This document shows, piece by piece, positions 59,651 through 64,000 of a stretch of 64,000 nucleotides of DNA. This DNA comes from Antilocapra americana (lineage: Eukaryota; Chordata; Mammalia; Artiodactyla; Antilocapridae): assembly GCA_007570785.1 (NCBI GenBank), contig ML660213.1, forward strand, positions 1,549,181 through 1,613,180, given 5' to 3'. Position numbers and translations under genes: made by a program. Positions within the stretch are counted from its first letter, which is position 1; every line of letters starts with the position of its first letter. The notes under the pieces are model-generated. The model saw nothing but the letters and a program-made list of their open reading frames with translations, ran no database searches and was not told the DNA's origin.

Positions 59651-59979
59651 ACTTTATGAAGTTTTTATGAAGATCGATATAATGGGCTGAGACTGGGCTA
59701 AGAATAAGTATCCTTGTTCAATTTGCTAATATTTTATTTTATTTAGAAGTTTTGGATCGATAGCATAATTCTAAATTAGAGCTTTATTAAACTCTCTTTT
59801 ACAGGATTTGGTATTTTTACCAACTTTATGCAATGAAATGCATTTTCTTAAATGAATAAATGCAACATCAAAGTGTGTGGCTTTCACTTTTTCAGATAAC
59901 TCAACCTCTTTGACATTATATGTTATTTTCCTTATAATCCAATAAGATATTAATAATATGATGTTTACGTTTCCCCTTT

Positions 59980-60064
59980 TTATTTTTAAAAATTTATTTT
60001 ATTGAAGTATAGTTGTTTCGCAATGTTGTGCTAATTTCTGCTATATAAAAAAGTATTTCAGTTA

Positions 60065-60099
<35 letters not shown>

Positions 60100-60175
60100 C
60101 TTTTTGTATTATGGTTTATTATAGGATGTTTATAGGATGTTGAATATAATTCCCTGTGTAGGACCTTGTTATTTA
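59980..60175 (-). mobile_element. Old L1 3' UTR fragment with internal (AT)15
   Basis: Antisense of the 3' UTR seen at 3200-3470: TTTATTTTATTGAAGTATAG, TTCAGTTATTCATATATATA and ATATAATTCCCTGTGTAGGA. Confidence 0.78.
60068..60097. repeat. (AT)15 dinucleotide repeat
   Basis: Thirty bases of uninterrupted AT inside the L1 3' UTR fragment; self-complementary and likely variable in length. Confidence 0.95.
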
Positions 60176-60514
60176 TGCAACTTTCCCTTCTTAAGGCTCA
60201 TATCCATGCCAAGTCACAGCTCATCTTTTTACACTTACTAAGATGTTACTTTGGGTTATTTTCCCGTGGGCCTAAGTATGCGAAGTTTCCTTGGTTTCCC
60301 TATTAGACTGCAAGTTCTTATAGGGGGAGTGGTGGTGAAAAGACCAAATGATGCAAGATGGTAAGAACTAGAGTGAAATACCAGTCCAGTTCCTGTGTTA
60401 TCTCTCAGCCTATCAACTGGTAGTCTTTATTCCTCTTTAACCTGACTTGTTTTTCCCCCAAGTTTTTTCCATTTCTGAGCATTTTATTTATTTATATTGT
60501 TTTGTCTAAAATGT

Positions 60515-60640
60515 TCACACCATGAAGGTGGAGATTTTGTCTTGGTCTTTACTGTGTCCTCAGTGCCTAAGAGAGGCACTCATTAAGATGTATAGATCCT
60601 CAATAAACGTTGGTAGAACTGAAATTATTATTATTGTCAA
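60515..60640 (+). repeat. L2-like 3' end
   Basis: ACACCATGAAGGTGGAGATT, TACTGTGTCCTCAGTGCCTA and TCCTCAATAAACGTTGGTAG, the classical L2 3'-end order. Confidence 0.65.
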
Positions 60641-60656
60641 TAATATTATTGACAAT
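60633..60656. repeat. Perfect 24-bp palindrome
   Basis: The 12-base arm ATTGTCAATAAT is followed directly by its exact reverse complement, with no spacer. AT-rich. It ends the L2-like repeat at 60515-60640. Confidence 0.92.
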
Positions 60657-62616
60657 TTTCTTCATCCTCATATTTGGAATGACTCCATATGATAAATGCT
60701 GAATGAACCTTTTAACCAACATATTAAAGACCATGCTTCTGTTCCTCAGATTTTATCCATCTGCAATTTTAATTTTCAAATCTTATCTTTTATAAAAAGA
60801 AATCACTGTACTGCTGTCACACTGCCTCTGTTTACCAGATAAGCAGTGTCATTAGAACACTGATTCTGGAAATCTGAAGATCTTTCTGAACCTTTTTGAA
60901 GGTGAGCAAATAATTCTGAAGCATAAATATGTTGTTTTAATATTATTTAAATACATACAGTCCAATACTAGATTCAGCTGAATAATCCTGATGACTCTCT
61001 TCGTTGATAATTTTTGATTTTATAAAGTCAGGATTAGTAAAAGGTATGAATAAAAAAAATGATCATTAGTGTACATTGTCTGTATATTCTAAGCACCTTC
61101 TTAGAGACTTTTAGTTCCAAGCCTGGTGAATGTTTGTGAGAGTCTGCTCTCAAACCAAGCTAAATAGTACTTTAGCAGGTTGACAAGCCATGCACATTAT
61201 TTCATTCTTGGATGAGGTTAAAAAATCAAAAGAGGAAGGAAAAAAGGGAAGAATGAAAACACCAGGCAACTTACTTTGAATACTTTTGATCATCATTTAT
61301 AAATGCTGAATCATAGAGAAATATGCACTGAGCTATATTTTTTCTGAAAATATTTGTCATCTTTCAGATGTGCCTAGTTATTAAATCTTTGTTAGAAAGA
61401 ATCCAGAAAAAATGTCCATTACCAAGCTTTGCCTTTGTGAAGGACTGTGTCTACGTCACATCATACTGATTGGTACTGCTACCAAAGTTTTGCAAAATTC
61501 CCTTAGGATTAAAAAGAAAAGTCGTTTCTGGAGTGATTAATAACTCAAGGTTTGTTTGGGGTTTTCCTTTGGTTTGTTCTGCTTTTCCTTTGAATGAAGA
61601 ACAATTCTTAAGATTGCCCAATTCATATAGTAAACACCATACATCATGTCCTTCAAATTGATTTCCTTTTGATGTTTTATCAACAGAATTCTATACATTG
61701 AGATATTTCTATCAAGAAGCTGTGTTGCTTTGACCAATCTCATGTGGAAACTAATGAAGGCAGACTTGCAACACAGATTTTAGGATGTAGGTTCAATTAA
61801 ATTTCTTCAGCGATTTACACTATTTAGCATCACCCAGTGTTTGCTTTCTGTAGGCACGAGAGAACACACAACAGAGATTCAAGTAATAATTTCAACAGAT
61901 GAACTTTGCTGTTATGCAAATGTCCTTTGTTTTGTGCTCTGGTGAGCAAGCTGCTGCACCAATGCTCTTGGCAGTAGTACAAGACTGAATCCATGGAAGC
62001 ATGTGTGTATTTACACAAAAGAGGCTTCTAAGCTACAAAACTCCCTCCTGTTTGGTTACACTAATTTCCCTTGAATGAAGTTTGTATGCAAGCCAAAACA
62101 ATGGTAGTTATCCTAGCCTCTAGAGTTCATTCCCAGCAGAATGAAGTGAATAATTGAACAGTTCCTAAATAGCCCCGTAATCTGCTCTTTTTCTTTCTTT
62201 CCCCCATCCTCTTGATTCTTTGATCATTAAAAAAAAAAAATCAGAATATTGGTAATTGGAACTTTTGTTAATACGCTAATCCCTTCCCCTGCATTTCCCC
62301 ACCTCTTCTCATTTTCTGATCTATTTAGATCTGACGTGGTGGTTAAGCTAAGCATCCCAGGGTGGCATTCAAAGGATTTCAGGTGTGTGAGGCAAATGGA
62401 AGTGTCTCAACAATATAATTAAGGGGATACAGGGAGAAATGAAAAACTGACATCAAATTCGAGAGAGTTTGGGCCAAAGGCCAAAAACCCAGTTTCTCCA
62501 GTGAATGCCTAAAACAACACATGTGTGCATTTTGTCAGTAGATGGCTCTGTTTAACATGGAGTCAATTCAGGGTACATTCGTACTCTGCAGAGGAGACAG
62601 ACGCTTAGCTTCTTAC

Positions 62617-63245
62617 CTTGGCTGCGTCGGGTCCTAGCACATCCACTTCAGGGGGCTGCACCCCAGCAGGTCGCGAGGGTCTCGTGGTCACTTCTGCCCA
62701 GTCACTGCTGTTTGTCCCTCCATCAGCAGTGCTCATCAGCACTCGATACTCATATTTTGTCCACGGGCTAAGAGCAGACGTCTTGTCGATAAACCTCCTG
62801 GGATGACTTCCTGGGAGAGTCACCAGGGTGGTAACGGCGTCCTTCCCTTGGACTCTTCTCTGGATTGTGGAGTTCTCCACCAGGCCATTGGGGTGGGTGG
62901 GGGGTTGCCAAGATATGATCACAGATGTTGGGGTATCAGAGAACAGCTCTGGACTCAGGATGCCTTCCGGTGCATCTGGGAGCGTCCAAGTGGTCTGGGA
63001 ATCTGCTGATAGGGAACACCCTTTTGAAGAACAAGCTTCTACTTGAAACGTGTAGGCCGTATATGGGCGTAAACGGGTCACTGTGCTATTAGTGACATTT
63101 CCAGAAGTCTTCAAGCTGAGACGGCCATGTTGGTAAAGGTTATAATGGGTAATGAGCCCATTGCACTTTAAAGGATGCTGCCAGGTGACCAACATCATTC
63201 TTGACTTCTTGTCCAGAATAATTGGAGGGTCTATAGGTCCAGGTT
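62617..63245 (-). CDS. USH2A: USH2A exon equivalent to human exon 41 (FN3 domains)
   Basis: 629 bp. The acceptor is TTTATAG at 63246-63252 and the donor is GTAAGA at 62611-62616. The exon starts with the last two bases of a Glu codon (EPGPIDPP) and ends in phase 0 after DAAK. It encodes about 210 residues: one FN3 module from EPGPIDPP to about TTWTLPD, a second from APEGILSPE to about EVTTRPS, and the first strand of a third from RPAGVQPP. FN3 hallmarks are LVTWQHP, IISWQPPTHPNG, YTAYTFQVEACS and TKYEYRV. The cysteine pair in ACSSKGC is typical of usherin FN3 loops. N-glycosylation sequons NVT, NST, NST and NSS are visible. This is the largest exon in the window. No disabling change was seen. 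Confidence 0.96.
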
Positions 63246-64000
63246 CTATAAAGTAGAAAGTAAGTAGTGATATCTCTTGGAAACGTTTCACATCTCAGAA
63301 CAGAACTAAAATGAGTGATCACTCTCCTCCCAGAATATGAAACTGGACCCTTGGTAAAGGCCATTGAGTAAGTGGCCGTGTCATAAACATAAGGCTCATG
63401 ACTGCTTTCCTCTTACAACGTGTAAGATGTACTTGTTGAACATTGTTGACTTCAATTGCCATTTGCTCCTGTAAGATAACTTTATGAAATCATTTCTTTT
63501 GATTAAAGCTAAGGATTCCCCAACATCACGGACACTCTTCTGAAATAAAGACCTTAGGAGAGAAAGACACAAGAGGGCAGCTGTAACCAAAGTTCAAACT
63601 TACGCCCCGTTTTTCTGGAACTCTGGTAACTCATTATAATCAATAACACTATCATAACAAACCTGCATATTTTATAGCCCAGTAAAATCCTTCAGCATCT
63701 CTCATTATATATTCCATATTATCCTTGGGTCTGTTTATCATTCTAATCCATGTTTTGCAATTTATCTACTCCCTGTTAATATTATAGGCGATTTTTTACT
63801 GTGACTGTGACAGAAGCTGCCGATTTAGCTCTTTCACCTACTGATAAATAAACAATGCACAGATCTGACCTTTAGGTTAACAGGTTTAATGCTTGCTCCA
63901 CTCAGCACTCTAACTGATTCAATTATCATAAAGGTTCAGGAGGCTCCATGAATACTGAAAAAGGCCCGCCATATGCCCGCCTAGGTGTTGTGGAGCAGCA
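63246..64000 (-). other. USH2A: USH2A intron 40, last 755 bases in the window
   Basis: Non-coding DNA upstream (in transcript sense) of the 629-bp exon. The polypyrimidine tract and AG acceptor are at 63246-63270. I recognise no interspersed repeat here. It is AT-rich and has no ORF of interest. The deep-intronic pseudoexon known from human intron 40 would lie about 2.1 kb from the acceptor, beyond this window. Confidence 0.85.

Larger units (their letters stand above)
56487..62616 (-). other. USH2A: USH2A intron 41 (6.1 kb)
   Basis: Bounded by the donor at 62611-62616 and the acceptor above 56486. It holds a short BovB 3' end (57718-57902), two L1 3' ends in opposite orientations (59435-59650 and 59980-60175), an (AT)15 tract, L2-like remnants, and a perfect 24-bp palindrome (60633-60656). 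57905-59430 and 60660-62610 look unique, with no gene or recognisable repeat. This intron has fewer recent insertions than the others. Confidence 0.88.
1..64000 (-). other. USH2A: USH2A (usherin) gene, internal part: end of intron 40 to part of intron 47
   Basis: Seven exons on the minus strand translate into an uninterrupted chain of FN3 domains that I recognise as usherin. Usherin is a very large, mainly extracellular protein of the photoreceptor periciliary membrane and of cochlear hair-cell ankle links; loss causes Usher syndrome type 2A or retinitis pigmentosa in humans. Exon lengths and phases (629, 335, 123, 164, 210, 203, 113 bp) equal human exons 41-47 from memory, with cDNA borders c.7595, 8223/8224, 8558/8559, 8681/8682, 8845/8846, 9055/9056, 9258/9259 and 9371. 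Promoter, first exon, transmembrane segment and 3' end all lie outside the window. I saw no stop, frameshift or lost splice site in the seven exons, so this looks like the functional locus and not a pseudogene. Confidence 0.96.

Noticed and set aside
1..64000. CRISPR arrays, operons, riboswitches, prokaryotic-type systems
   Set aside because: The DNA is mammalian; repeats are SINE/LINE copies at irregular spacing, and no bacterial gene structure is present.

Overview
This window is intronic and exonic DNA from a ruminant, most likely a bovid. Three repeat groups show this: many tRNA-Glu-derived Bov-tA SINEs, several BovB (RTE-type) LINEs including a nearly full-length one, and L1 copies with the bovine-type 3' end. 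It contains no prokaryotic operons, CRISPR arrays or other prokaryotic systems.

The only protein-coding gene supported by the sequence lies on the minus strand: seven consecutive internal exons of USH2A (usherin). They are at 62617-63245, 56152-56486, 54604-54726, 41722-41885, 30097-30306, 28578-28780 and 24132-24244, listed in transcription order. All have AG/GT splice borders and they join in one open frame with compatible phases. Their lengths (629, 335, 123, 164, 210, 203 and 113 bp, total 1777) match human exons 41-47 (c.7595-c.9371) as I remember them. They encode about 590 residues of the fibronectin type III (FN3) array of the extracellular part of usherin. The rest of the window is the end of intron 40, introns 41-46, and at least 24.1 kb of intron 47.

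Layout from low to high coordinate. 1-24131 (intron 47) is rich in LINEs: an old L1 3' end carrying two SINEs and a chimeric insert (1852-3475); an old L1 (about 7010-9110); and a full-length-type minus-strand L1 (9692-19892) with an 11-bp target duplication. That L1 is itself interrupted by a younger 5'-inverted L1 (13048-14527), and another bovine L1 3' end lies at 23195-23975. 24132-30306 holds exons 47, 46 and 45 with short introns and a tail-to-tail inverted SINE pair. 30307-41721 (intron 44) has a long stretch of mostly unique DNA, a mariner MITE, and an almost full-length BovB (38200-41383) inserted in an L1 3' end. 41886-54603 (intron 43) has three further BovB 3' ends, a MaLR LTR, and an MRPS15 processed pseudogene (53135-53933) with a 15-bp target duplication. 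54604-63245 holds exons 43, 42 and 41; 63246-64000 is the end of intron 40.

I found no new biological system. The observations most worth checking concern retrotransposition: nesting in three layers, a twin-primed L1 junction with microhomology, an L1/BovB chimeric insertion, long flanking duplications, a tandemly repeated L1 5' UTR, and the inverted SINE pair in intron 46. All boundaries were read by eye, so repeat edges are uncertain by several bases unless a target duplication fixes them. Repeat family names are from memory.
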